DNA from: Chloroflexota bacterium
Lineage (GTDB): Bacteria; Chloroflexota; Anaerolineae; JAADDB01
NCBI GenBank assembly: GCA_013154135.1
Contig: JAADDB010000170.1
Coordinates: forward strand, 1 to 9,450
Direction of reading: 5' to 3'
DNA length: 9,450 nucleotides
The notes under the pieces are model-generated. The model saw nothing but the letters and a program-made list of their open reading frames with translations, had not been told where the DNA came from and ran no database searches. This document shows, piece after piece, positions 1 to 6,512 of the stretch. Numbering within the stretch: position 1 is the first letter of the stretch; each line of letters starts with the position of its first letter. The translations under genes were made by a program, and so were the position numbers.

Positions 1-23
1 ACTCAAACCAAAGGAGCCGAACG

Positions 24-1127
24 ATGCTTCAGCCACCCTCACTTTCCTTGGCCGTGGAGGAGGAGTATCAGTGGATTGACCCCCCAACAGGGGAACTTCG
101 AGGTTTTCTGTTACAACGCCTGACAGATGAGGGGATGGTCTGGCGTGAATTCGACCCCAAGAAGGGGACCTTTCGGGACGAGATCGTCGGTTCCATCGTG
201 CGCATGTCTTCCCTGACCGAGTTGGAATCGTTGCTCCAGGAAAGACGTTACATCGTCAAGCAACGGGCCGAACGTCGGGGCTACCAGGTGATGGTGGCCG
301 GCACCCATCCCTTCACCTCCTGGCACGATCCCGTGGAAGCCCTCTCCGAGCGCTTTCGGGGCACCGTCGGAACCCTGGATGCCATGATCTCCCGGCTTCT
401 CTTCTTCGGACTGACCGTTCAGATTGGGGTGGAGGATCGCAACTTCGCGGTGGATGTAATGGACGTGGCCCGCTATATGATGCCCCACGTCTTGGCTATC
501 TCGGCCAGCTCTCCCTTTTGGCGAGGAGAAGACACGGGCCTTCAGTCCTTTCGGGCCACTTTGTTGGAGAACGTGCCCCGCACCGGCGTGCCCGACCGTT
601 TTCGTACCTGGAGCGCCTATCATCGCTTTCTCCAAAGTATGCTCAAGACCCACAGCATGAACCACATCGCGGACATCTGGTGGGATGTACAAGTGCATCC
701 CACTATGCCGGTTGTGGAATTCCGCATCGCGGATGCGAATCCCCGGTTGGATGATGTGTTGGCATTCGTCGCCCTCTTCCAAGCCCTGGTGGCCTGGCTA
801 TGGGATTTGCGACGGCGCAACCTCTCATTTCGCATCTATCACGGGGATTTGATTCAAGAGAACCGGTGGCGGGCAGCCCGTTACGGATTGGACACCAAAC
901 TCATTGATTTTGGCAAAGAAAGGGAATTCTGGGCCCGTTCTCTCTTGCGGGAATTCCTGTACCTTCTAACGGGCTACGCGGAACAATTGGATTCCTGGAC
1001 CTATCTGGAGCGTATCTACTCAATCGTCGAACTGGGGAACAGTGCCACCCGCCAGTTACGCGTCTACCGGGAAACTCACTCGCTCCACGCGGTGGTGAAC
1101 CATTTGGTACAAGAGACAACAGCCTGA
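24..1127 (+). CDS. Carboxylate-amine ligase family (GCS2/YbdK-like), probably catalytically impaired paralogue
   Basis: A 367-residue protein, the usual length for the GCS2 family, whose members join the gamma-carboxylate of glutamate (or a similar acid) to an amine using ATP (family knowledge). Recognisable motifs are EEEYQ at 12-16, GTHPFTSW at 93-100, SASSPFW at 160-166 with GEDTG just after, PRTG at 185-188 and WWD at 219-221 with EFR at 232-234. Several positions normally tied to Mg-ATP or substrate binding are changed. The second Glu of the usual E-x6-E-x2-T block is Arg60 and the Thr is Ser63. The His of the H-x-G motif is Gln133 (VQIG). The Arg-Pro after WWD-x is Gln223-Val224. The cytoplasmic protein is therefore recognisable by fold but doubtful as an enzyme; it may be a structural partner of the paralogue that starts 97 bp downstream and is likely co-transcribed. 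The ATG at 24 is chosen because AAGGAG at 11-16 lies 7 nt upstream and it reaches the conserved N-terminal Glu cluster. Substrate unknown. Confidence 0.85.
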   Translation: MLQPPSLSLAVEEEYQWIDPPTGELRGFLLQRLTDEGMVWREFDPKKGTFRDEIVGSIVRMSSLTELESLLQERRYIVKQRAERRGYQVMVAGTHPFTSWHDPVEALSERFRGTVGTLDAMISRLLFFGLTVQIGVEDRNFAVDVMDVARYMMPHVLAISASSPFWRGEDTGLQSFRATLLENVPRTGVPDRFRTWSAYHRFLQSMLKTHSMNHIADIWWDVQVHPTMPVVEFRIADANPRLDDVLAFVALFQALVAWLWDLRRRNLSFRIYHGDLIQENRWRAARYGLDTKLIDFGKEREFWARSLLREFLYLLTGYAEQLDSWTYLERIYSIVELGNSATRQLRVYRETHSLHAVVNHLVQETTA

Positions 1128-1135
1128 TTGACGGT

Positions 1136-1155
1136 TTGGTGGGCATGCCCGCCAA
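1136..1155 (+). repeat. Small inverted repeat between the two ligase genes
   Basis: Left arm 1136-1144 (TTGGTGGGC) pairs with right arm 1147-1155 (GCCCGCCAA), with one G-T wobble. It lies 8 bp after the first ligase gene. No T-run follows, so it is more likely an RNA-stability or weak attenuation hairpin than a full terminator. The core GTGGGCAT/CCCGCCA recurs, inverted, near 7342-7359. The rest of the 97-bp gap holds only the AAGGAGG ribosome binding site (1213-1219) of the next gene. Confidence 0.45.
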
Positions 1156-1224
1156 CGTACGGGAAAGACCGGACTTACAGTCGCGCGATGTCATGCATTA
1201 GGACCACAGCTTAAGGAGGCTCGC

Positions 1225-2337
1225 ATGGAACGCCCGTCCCTCACCATTGGCATTGAGGAGGAATACCAGTTGGTTGACCCTCACACGCGGGAGCTTGTCG
1301 CGTACGTGACCCAATTCCTCAGCGCGGATCGCCAGACCATGGATCACCGGGAGTTCAAGTCGGAGCTGGAAAGCACGCACACGTATTTGCCCACCCGCGT
1401 GTGTTACACGGTTGCCGAGGCGCACGCGGAATTGCAGGAACAGCGTCTAGCAGTGCAGCGCATGGCCGAAGAGAAGGACTTGGCCTTTATCGCTGCCGGC
1501 ACTCATCCCTTCACCTCTTGGGTCACCCAGGATGTGACCGAATTCAAACGCTTCTACGGGCGCTCCGAGGACATCCACCGGCTTGCACGCAAACTTCTCA
1601 TCTTTGGAATGCGCATCCACATCGGCATTGAGGACAGGGAATTCCTCATCGATGCCATGAACGTGTTGCGCTATCTCCTCCCCCACTTGATTGCCCTTTC
1701 CACCAGTTCGCCCTTCTGGCAAGGAAGGGAGACGGGGGTGAAGTCTTACCGAAACGCCTTGTTCCAGGACTTCCCTCGTACCGGGATTCCCACCCATTTC
1801 ACCTCCTGGGATGATTACACCTCCATGCTTCAGACCCTTTTGGAAACCAATTGCATTGCCGACCGGACGAAGATCTGGTGGGATATTCGCCCGCACCCGG
1901 AAATATCGGCTTTGGAATTCCGCGTGTTTGACGCGGTTCCTCGCCTTGACGAGGTCATCGCCCTTGCGGGATTAGTCCAAGCCCTTGTCGCGTGGCATTG
2001 GGACATGCGGAAGCGAAACATGACTTTCCGCATCTACCGGCGGGACATGATCTTGGAGAACAAATGGCGGGCGATTCGTCGGGGCATTGAAGGCCCTCTG
2101 ATCGACTGGGGGAAGGAAGCCGAAGTCCCCATGCGCGCGTTGGCCCAGGAGATCTTGGAGTTGGTTGACCCCTATTTGGACGACCTGCAGAGCCGGGAGT
2201 ACGTGGTGCCTCCGATTCAGCGCATCTTGGAAGAGGGCACCAGCGCGGAACGGCAGCTGCGGGTGTATCACGAAGAAGGGACGTTGAACGCGGTCGTCGA
2301 TCTGTTGATAGAGGAATCCCGCGTCCCTACTTCATAA
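1225..2337 (+). CDS. Carboxylate-amine ligase family (GCS2/YbdK-like), more conserved paralogue
   Basis: A 370-residue cytoplasmic GCS2-family ligase homologue, clearly paralogous to the gene just upstream along its whole length. Motifs in order: EEEYQLVDP at 11-19, E47 and T57 with Cys60 of the E-x6-E-x2-T-x2-C block, GTHPFTSW at 92-99, H-I-G at 132-134, LSTSSPFWQG at 158-167, PRTGIP at 184-189, WWDIRP at 218-223 and LEFRV at 230-234. Unlike the upstream copy it keeps His132, Thr57, Cys60 and Arg222. One oddity is Tyr54 where most members I recall have Glu, a probable metal ligand, so full activity is not assured. The family makes gamma-glutamyl-type bonds (E. coli YbdK has weak glutamate-cysteine ligase activity), but the substrate cannot be read from sequence and no glutathione or ergothioneine gene is adjacent. 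Start: ATG with AAGGAGG at 1213-1219, spacing 5 nt. Probably in one operon with the upstream gene. Confidence 0.9.
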   Translation: MERPSLTIGIEEEYQLVDPHTRELVAYVTQFLSADRQTMDHREFKSELESTHTYLPTRVCYTVAEAHAELQEQRLAVQRMAEEKDLAFIAAGTHPFTSWVTQDVTEFKRFYGRSEDIHRLARKLLIFGMRIHIGIEDREFLIDAMNVLRYLLPHLIALSTSSPFWQGRETGVKSYRNALFQDFPRTGIPTHFTSWDDYTSMLQTLLETNCIADRTKIWWDIRPHPEISALEFRVFDAVPRLDEVIALAGLVQALVAWHWDMRKRNMTFRIYRRDMILENKWRAIRRGIEGPLIDWGKEAEVPMRALAQEILELVDPYLDDLQSREYVVPPIQRILEEGTSAERQLRVYHEEGTLNAVVDLLIEESRVPTS

Positions 2338-2338
2338 A

Positions 2339-2398
2339 GAGAGCGTTTTGGGCAGGGTGGCAGGCGAGGCCTACCGTCATACGCCCAAAACGCTTCTC
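2339..2398 (+). terminator. Long two-part hairpin closing the ligase operon
   Basis: An outer stem of 11 perfect base pairs joins 2343-2353 (GCGTTTTGGGC) to 2383-2393, extendable by GAGA/TCTC with one bulged base. Inside it a second stem (2357-2365 with 2369-2377, one mismatch and two G-T pairs) closes on a GAG triloop. It starts 2 nt after the stop codon of the second ligase. No U-run follows, so factor-independent termination is likely but not certain; the same C-GAG-G loop caps the hairpin after aapP. Confidence 0.6.
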
Positions 2399-2534
2399 CT
2401 TGAAGGAATATCAGCAAAGCCTTGCTCCAAGAAGTGTTCTCCCCCCACGCGTTGAGCCTGAATTGGGGAATAGATGCTGGATCTCCTTACGCATTTTTCT
2501 ACTGTCCACGGTCCCCAATACCTTCTTTGCAAAA
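2399..2534. other. Intergenic spacer upstream of the aap promoter
   Basis: Non-coding spacer between the ligase hairpin and the aapJ promoter. I see no convincing gene, repeat or RNA in it. Short open frames cross it, but they lack a ribosome binding site and resemble no known protein. Together with the promoter and leader it makes a 501-bp gap between genes, large for this compact region. Confidence 0.6.
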
Positions 2535-2563
2535 TTGACAAATTCCTGTGAACGCCCTATACT
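2535..2563 (+). promoter_or_regulatory. Near-consensus sigma-70-type promoter for the aap operon
   Basis: The -35 box TTGACA (2535-2540) is a perfect match, the spacer is exactly 17 nt, and the -10 box TATACT (2558-2563) matches 5 of 6. Transcription should start near the A at 2571. It points toward aapJ, the first gene downstream on this strand, and is the only promoter of this quality I noticed in the window. A promoter this strong suits an abundant binding lipoprotein and suggests that control comes from a repressor or from the RNA leader rather than from a weak promoter. Confidence 0.8.
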
Positions 2564-2754
2564 CTCTTTCACCCCCATCGAGCGCTAGCCAACATGATAT
2601 AGATCGTGGACGAGGGACCAACGTCCATCGTCTGCAGGGGAAACGGTTATCCTGAGACACCTCTACGTTGTGCCTCGGCTAGAAAGGGAGTGGGAAATTC
2701 AACCGACGTCCCTTACCCGAGAATTTCGACCTCTCTTTTACGCCTGGGCACCCA

Positions 2755-2776
2755 CAGTACACACCCGTGTGTACTG
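2755..2776. repeat. Perfect 10-bp-arm palindrome in the aapJ leader
   Basis: Arm CAGTACACAC (2755-2764), two central C bases, then the exact inverted arm GTGTGTACTG (2767-2776). As RNA it folds to a 9-bp stem with a CCCG tetraloop; as DNA it is a symmetric site that a dimeric repressor could bind. It lies about 185 bp downstream of the predicted start of transcription and 62 bp before the aapJ ATG. No U-run follows, so it is not an intrinsic terminator. Confidence 0.75.
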
Positions 2777-2821
2777 CGTCCTATGGGGGACTCCCTTAAG
2801 CCCTCGTAGACGGAAATCCAG

Positions 2822-2829
2822 AAAGGAGG
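2822..2829 (+). promoter_or_regulatory. Strong Shine-Dalgarno of aapJ, possibly sequesterable
   Basis: AAAGGAGG lies 9 nt before the ATG at 2839 and fixes that start. It is complementary to 2730-2738 in the leader with one bulged T, giving a possible anti-Shine-Dalgarno pairing. Pyrimidine tracts match a Shine-Dalgarno by chance fairly often, so this pairing alone is weak evidence. Confidence 0.7.
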
Positions 2830-2838
2830 AGTGTATCC

Positions 2839-3948
2839 ATGCATCGGAAGGTTTTCATCCTCATGTTGGGCCTCTTGGTCCTTCTTGTGGTTCTGGGCGC
2901 TTGCGCGTCGGGGTCCCAGGAAAAGCAGTTGGTCACAATGGAGGTGACCAAAGAGGTCACAGTCATTGTTACCAAGGAAGTGCCGGCAGCCGCGGCGAAA
3001 TCCAAGTTGGATGTGGTCATGGAGCGAGGTAAGCTCATCTGCGGTGTGAACGCCAACCTGCCCGGGTTCGGATACCTGGACCAGAACGGCCAGTACGCCG
3101 GCTTTGACATCGACTTCTGCAAGGCCCTTGCCGCCGCTCTCTTCGATGACCCGTCTAAGGTCGAGTACCGACCTCTCACCGCGAAGGAGCGCTTCACCGC
3201 GGTCCAGACCGGCGAGGTGGATGTGCTCATCCGCAACACCACCTGGACGCTGAGCCGTGACACATCGGTGGGCATGGACTTTGCTCCGACCACTTTCTAC
3301 GATGGTCAGGGCATCATGGTCCGCAAGGCGGACAACATCAAATCCCTCGAAGATCTCCAGGGCGCGACCATCTGCGTGAGCACCGGGACGACAACCGAGC
3401 TCAACCTGGCGGACCAGATGCGCGCTCACGGCATCGATTACACCCCGGTCGTCTTCGAGACCGCGGATGCGACCTTTGGGGCCTATGAGGAAGGGCGCTG
3501 CGACGCTGTGACCACCGACAAGTCCGGTCTCGTCTCCCGGAAGTCCCTCCTCAAGAACCCCGAGGAGCACGTGATCCTCGACGTCACCCTCTCCAAGGAG
3601 CCCTTGAGCCCCGCGGTGCTGCAGGGCGATTCCAAGTGGCTCGATGTGGTGAAGTGGGTGGTCTTCGCCACCTTCCAGGCAGAAGAGTTCGGCATCACCT
3701 CCCAGAATGTGGATGACTTCAAGAACAGCGATAATCCGGGCATTCGCCGGTTCCTCGGTCTGGAGGGCGATTTGGGCAAGGGACTTGGCTTGACCAACGA
3801 CTTTGCCTATCGCGTGATCAAGCATGTGGGGAACTACGCGGAGATCTACGACCGCAACCTGGGCCCCAACACACCCTTCAACCTCCCGCGCGGGCCCAAC
3901 AGCCTGTGGACCGACGGCGGTCTGCTTTACTCCCCGCCCTTCCGCTAG
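2839..3948 (+). CDS. aapJ: General L-amino-acid ABC transporter, substrate-binding lipoprotein AapJ
   Basis: A 369-residue extracytoplasmic receptor that captures amino acids and hands them to the AapQ/AapM channel. Residues 1-21 form a lipoprotein signal peptide with a basic start, a hydrophobic core and the lipobox LGAC at 19-22, so Cys22 is the lipid anchor. Residues 31-48 form a V-T-x-E-V repeat linker typical of Chloroflexota solute-binding lipoproteins. The mature SBP_bac_3-type domain begins near 57. AapJ-type signatures are CGVN at 68-71, GFDIDFCKA at 88-96, TAKERFTAVQTGEVDV at 114-129, RNTTWTLSRD at 132-141, a following DGQGIMV, and later GTTTELNLAD; the R-x3-W-x2-S/T-R-D block is characteristic of this receptor rather than of generic polar amino-acid receptors. 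The protein is slightly longer than proteobacterial AapJ, mostly through the linker. It is first in the operon, with a strong promoter, an AAAGGAGG site and a terminator just after the stop, all consistent with expression above that of the other subunits. Confidence 0.93.
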   Translation: MHRKVFILMLGLLVLLVVLGACASGSQEKQLVTMEVTKEVTVIVTKEVPAAAAKSKLDVVMERGKLICGVNANLPGFGYLDQNGQYAGFDIDFCKALAAALFDDPSKVEYRPLTAKERFTAVQTGEVDVLIRNTTWTLSRDTSVGMDFAPTTFYDGQGIMVRKADNIKSLEDLQGATICVSTGTTTELNLADQMRAHGIDYTPVVFETADATFGAYEEGRCDAVTTDKSGLVSRKSLLKNPEEHVILDVTLSKEPLSPAVLQGDSKWLDVVKWVVFATFQAEEFGITSQNVDDFKNSDNPGIRRFLGLEGDLGKGLGLTNDFAYRVIKHVGNYAEIYDRNLGPNTPFNLPRGPNSLWTDGGLLYSPPFR

Positions 3949-3961
3949 ACCGAAGTCTTTT

Positions 3962-4005
3962 ACGGGTGTTTGTCCTCTCCAGGAGGGGGCAAACACCCGT
4001 TTTTT
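3962..4005 (+). terminator. Rho-independent terminator between aapJ and aapQ
   Basis: An 11-bp perfect stem, ACGGGTGTTTG (3962-3972) with CAAACACCCGT (3990-4000), has an inner CCTC/GAGG extension and runs directly into a T-tract (4000-4005). It is the best intrinsic terminator in the window. Because aapQ-M-P lie downstream with no clear promoter of their own, partial read-through would give high receptor and low permease transcript, the usual arrangement for binding-protein transporters. Confidence 0.9.
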
Positions 4006-4045
4006 CTTCCTCTGGTGGGGAAGGGGGAGCTACGTTACCCCTCTT

Positions 4046-4062
4046 CGCGGTGTTTCACCGCG
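4046..4062 (+). repeat. Second small hairpin upstream of aapQ
   Basis: CGCGGTG (4046-4052) and CACCGCG (4056-4062) form 7 perfect base pairs with a TTT loop, 31 bp before the aapQ ATG. It may protect the 5' end of a processed aapQMP transcript or tune read-through; it could also just be a stem next to the ribosome binding site. No consensus promoter is visible between the terminator and aapQ. Confidence 0.55.
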
Positions 4063-4093
4063 GCCTTTATCTTCCTACAGGTGAGGTGCAATA

Positions 4094-5278
4094 ATGACTA
4101 CGGCAACGGTATCTGAACATGCGCGTCCCCCTTTCTGGCGCGATGAACGTGTTCTGGCCGTCATTGCCCAGATAATCTTCCTTATCGTGGTCATCGTTGT
4201 GGCCGCATACATGTACAGCAATATGTACCACGAACTCTCCCGACGGGGGTTGAAGCCGGGGTTTGATTTCCTCAAGCTCGAAGCCGGCTTTCCGATTGGG
4301 GAAACGCCCATCCCCTATACTCCCGGGGACACGTACGCCCGTGCGTTCTTGGTCGGTGTGGTAAACACCATCAAGGTGAGTGTCATCGGCATCATTCTGG
4401 CCACCATCTTGGGCATTGTCATTGGCGTGGCTCGTCTTTCCACTAACTGGTTGTTGCGGGCTATTGCCACGGTGTACATTGAGATCATCCGGAACACCCC
4501 GCTTTTGGTCCAGCTCTTCTTCTGGTTCACCGCGGTCATGCTTAAGTTCCCGCGCATCAAACAGGCCATTCGCCTGCCCGGTCCCATCTATTTGAGTAAC
4601 CGCGGCATCGCCATGGTGTGGTTTAAGCCCACGGAGAGTTTTTCCCTGTGGTTGATCTTCCTCTTGGCGGGTTTGGTGGTGGCTACTCTGGTCTTTCGTT
4701 ATCGCAGTCATTACCAAGACCGGACGGGGAATCCGGGATATCCCTGGATTTTCGGAAGTGCCACGTGGTTGCTCTTCGCCCTGGTCGGATGGTTCCTTGT
4801 GCCGGGGGCGCCTATTACGGTGGATAAGCCGGTGTTGGCCGGGTTGAATTTCAAGGGTGGGGCTCGTCTGACCCCTGAGTTCAGCGCCCTCCTGGTGGGC
4901 TTAGTGGTGTACACCGCGGCTTTCATCGCGGAGGTCGTGCGAGCAGGCATTTTGGCGGTGGATAAAGGCCAGAGGGAGGCCGCGAAAGCGTTGGGGCTCA
5001 CGGATTTCCAGATGATGCGGTACATCGTCTTCCCTCAGGCCATGCGGGTTATTATCCCACCATTGACCAGCCAGTACTTGAACCTGACCAAGAACTCCAG
5101 TCTGGCGGTGGCCATCGGATACCCGGACCTTTTCAATGTGGCCGGCACGATCTTCAACCAGACGGGGAAGTCCATCGAGGTGATCACCCTGATCATGGGC
5201 AGCTATCTGAGTATGAGCTTGCTCACATCCCTTTTCATGAACTGGTATAACCGGCGAGTCCGCCTGGTGGAGAGGTAA
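4094..5278 (+). CDS. aapQ: General L-amino-acid ABC transporter permease AapQ
   Basis: A 394-residue inner-membrane permease, about the length of rhizobial AapQ and longer than the 220-250 residues of generic polar amino-acid permeases. An N-terminal transmembrane helix (about 20-39) is followed by the AapQ-typical linker with RRGLKPGFDFL and EAGFPIGE. The permease domain starts near residue 85 (NTIKVS, a HisM-type start) and carries the EAA loop at about 295-316 (EAAKALG...RYIVFPQA) that docks on the AapP ATPase. A long insert with hydrophobic segments (about 175-250) splits the permease core, as expected for this subfamily. It pairs with AapM, encoded 2 bp downstream, to form the channel. 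The ATG at 4094 has a GGTGAGG-like site 7 nt upstream. Confidence 0.92.
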   Translation: MTTATVSEHARPPFWRDERVLAVIAQIIFLIVVIVVAAYMYSNMYHELSRRGLKPGFDFLKLEAGFPIGETPIPYTPGDTYARAFLVGVVNTIKVSVIGIILATILGIVIGVARLSTNWLLRAIATVYIEIIRNTPLLVQLFFWFTAVMLKFPRIKQAIRLPGPIYLSNRGIAMVWFKPTESFSLWLIFLLAGLVVATLVFRYRSHYQDRTGNPGYPWIFGSATWLLFALVGWFLVPGAPITVDKPVLAGLNFKGGARLTPEFSALLVGLVVYTAAFIAEVVRAGILAVDKGQREAAKALGLTDFQMMRYIVFPQAMRVIIPPLTSQYLNLTKNSSLAVAIGYPDLFNVAGTIFNQTGKSIEVITLIMGSYLSMSLLTSLFMNWYNRRVRLVER

Positions 5279-5280
5279 CC

Positions 5281-6486
5281 ATGACGCCTAAAAGTATCGC
5301 CATGCAAACTCGCAGGCAGTTGTTGCGTGATTTCCTGACGTGGCTCAAGGAGAACCTGTTTAGCCCGTGGTATAACGCTCTTATCACCATCGTCTCCGCG
5401 GCGGTGATTTACGTGGCCCTCAAGGGCATCCTGCATTGGGTCTTCTATGGGGCTAAATGGGGGGTTGTGACGACGAACTTGCGTTTGTTCGCGGTAGGGC
5501 CCTATCCTACGGACCAGCTGTGGCGTGTTTGGCTTGCTTTGGGGCTGGCTCTGGTGTTAGGGGGGCTTAGTTGGGGAGCGTGGGGTGGTCGTTCCTTGGT
5601 TGCCCTCATCCTGGTCATCCCCTTTCTGGTGGTGTTCTGGCTGGCGCCCATCACCCCCGCGGCCAAGCGCAATTGGACTGTGGTCTTGTTCTTGTTTGTC
5701 CTTTCGTCCGCGGTTGCCGAATTTGTTCGGCCTTTGCGCAAGCCACTACAGAAGATACTCCCCTTTGCCTGGCTTGTCGCCTTTTTCGTCACCCTGGTTC
5801 TGTTGCACGGTTTCAAGGGAAGTCAGCGACTTCCCTTGGTGGAGACCGGGCTATGGGGCGGACTCCTGCTGACCATTTTGCTTGCGGTGGTCGCGATAGT
5901 CCTTTCCTTTCCCATCGGCGTCCTCCTGGCCCTTGGGCGCCGCAGCTCGTTGCCCATCGTCAAGCTCTTTTCCATCTTCTACATTGAGCTGATTCGTGGG
6001 GTGCCCTTGGTGACCGTGCTCTTCATGGCCCAAATCATGTTGCCCCTGTTTTTGCCGCCGAATTTGCGCATAGACAAAGTGCTACGCGCGATGGCAGGCA
6101 TGACTTTATTCGCGGCAGCCTACTTGGCGGAAAACGTGCGTGGGGGATTGCAGGCCATTCCCAAGGGGCAATATGAGGCTGCTCAGGCGTTGGGGCTGAA
6201 TTACTATCAGACCATGCGTTACATCATTCTGCCCCAGGCCTTACGGGCCGTGATCCCGGCCATTGTCGGACAGTTCATCTCTTTGTTCAAGGACACCTCC
6301 CTGGTGGCCATTGTGGGCCTTTTGGATCTGCTGAGCATTGCCTTGAGCGTCATTGCTCAGCCCCAGTGGATTGGTTTGCAGCGGGAGGTGTTTGCTTTTA
6401 TCGGCGTTATCTACTGGATCTTCTGCTACGCGATGTCCTATGCCAGCCGTCGGTTAGAGGTCAAATTGGGCGTAGGCGTGCGTTAA
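5281..6486 (+). CDS. aapM: General L-amino-acid ABC transporter permease AapM
   Basis: A 401-residue inner-membrane permease, second half of the Aap channel. The N-terminus has the AapM-type pattern WLKENLFSPWYN, then a membrane helix, and NLRLFAVGPYP just before a run of further hydrophobic helices (about 80-180). The permease core follows from about 190 (GGLLLTILLAVVAIVLSFP), with IELIRGVPLV, and an EAA loop starting at Glu299 (EAAQALGLNYYQTMRYIILPQA). The start codon lies 2 bp after the aapQ stop, with GGAGAGG inside the end of aapQ as ribosome binding site, so the two permeases are probably translationally coupled and made in equal amounts. I see no truncation and no missing motif. Confidence 0.92.
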   Translation: MTPKSIAMQTRRQLLRDFLTWLKENLFSPWYNALITIVSAAVIYVALKGILHWVFYGAKWGVVTTNLRLFAVGPYPTDQLWRVWLALGLALVLGGLSWGAWGGRSLVALILVIPFLVVFWLAPITPAAKRNWTVVLFLFVLSSAVAEFVRPLRKPLQKILPFAWLVAFFVTLVLLHGFKGSQRLPLVETGLWGGLLLTILLAVVAIVLSFPIGVLLALGRRSSLPIVKLFSIFYIELIRGVPLVTVLFMAQIMLPLFLPPNLRIDKVLRAMAGMTLFAAAYLAENVRGGLQAIPKGQYEAAQALGLNYYQTMRYIILPQALRAVIPAIVGQFISLFKDTSLVAIVGLLDLLSIALSVIAQPQWIGLQREVFAFIGVIYWIFCYAMSYASRRLEVKLGVGVR

Positions 6487-6512
6487 TCTGACGTGATGGG
6501 AGGTCAAAGATC

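Larger units (their letters stand above)
2571..2838 (+). promoter_or_regulatory. Long structured 5' leader of aapJ, candidate cis-regulatory RNA
   Basis: About 268 nt separate the predicted transcription start from the aapJ ATG. Visible helices: 2606-2612 with 2622-2628 (7 bp, one G-U); 2651-2660 with 2670-2678 (imperfect, 9-nt loop); 2684-2691 (AAGGGAGT) with 2790-2797 (8 bp perfect, long range); nested within that, 2694-2700 (GAAATTC) with 2721-2727 and the palindrome at 2755-2776. The long-range helix thus closes a junction. The strand 2684-2689 can instead pair locally with 2709-2714 (TCCCTT). A pyrimidine tract at 2730-2738 is complementary to the Shine-Dalgarno at 2822-2829 apart from one bulged T. 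I do not recognise a T-box, lysine, glycine, glutamine or SAM riboswitch consensus. That the leader is transcribed is inferred from the promoter; that it regulates is a hypothesis. Confidence 0.5.

Noticed and set aside
111..782. Open frame of 223 codons on the minus strand inside the first ligase gene
   Set aside because: Antisense shadow rich in Gly/His with no family resemblance.
2606..2809. Small GTG-started frame in the aapJ leader, possible leader peptide
   Set aside because: No Shine-Dalgarno, no run of a single amino acid codon as in attenuator peptides, and the composition does not look coding. A coding role was not strong enough to list.
2571..2838. T-box, lysine, glycine or SAM riboswitch in the leader
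   Set aside because: I searched by eye for the T-box AGGGTGGNACCGCG block and the cores of the other classes and found none; hence the leader is described as unclassified.
2606..3032. Overlapping plus-strand frames spanning the leader and aapJ start
   Set aside because: One (2670-3032) reads aapJ in the wrong frame; the conserved AapJ frame with signal peptide and Shine-Dalgarno is decisive.
2713..3996. Long open frame of 427 codons on the minus strand across aapJ
   Set aside because: It is antisense to a clearly conserved gene, has no recognisable domain, and is explained by the GC-rich codon bias of aapJ leaving few stops on the opposite strand.
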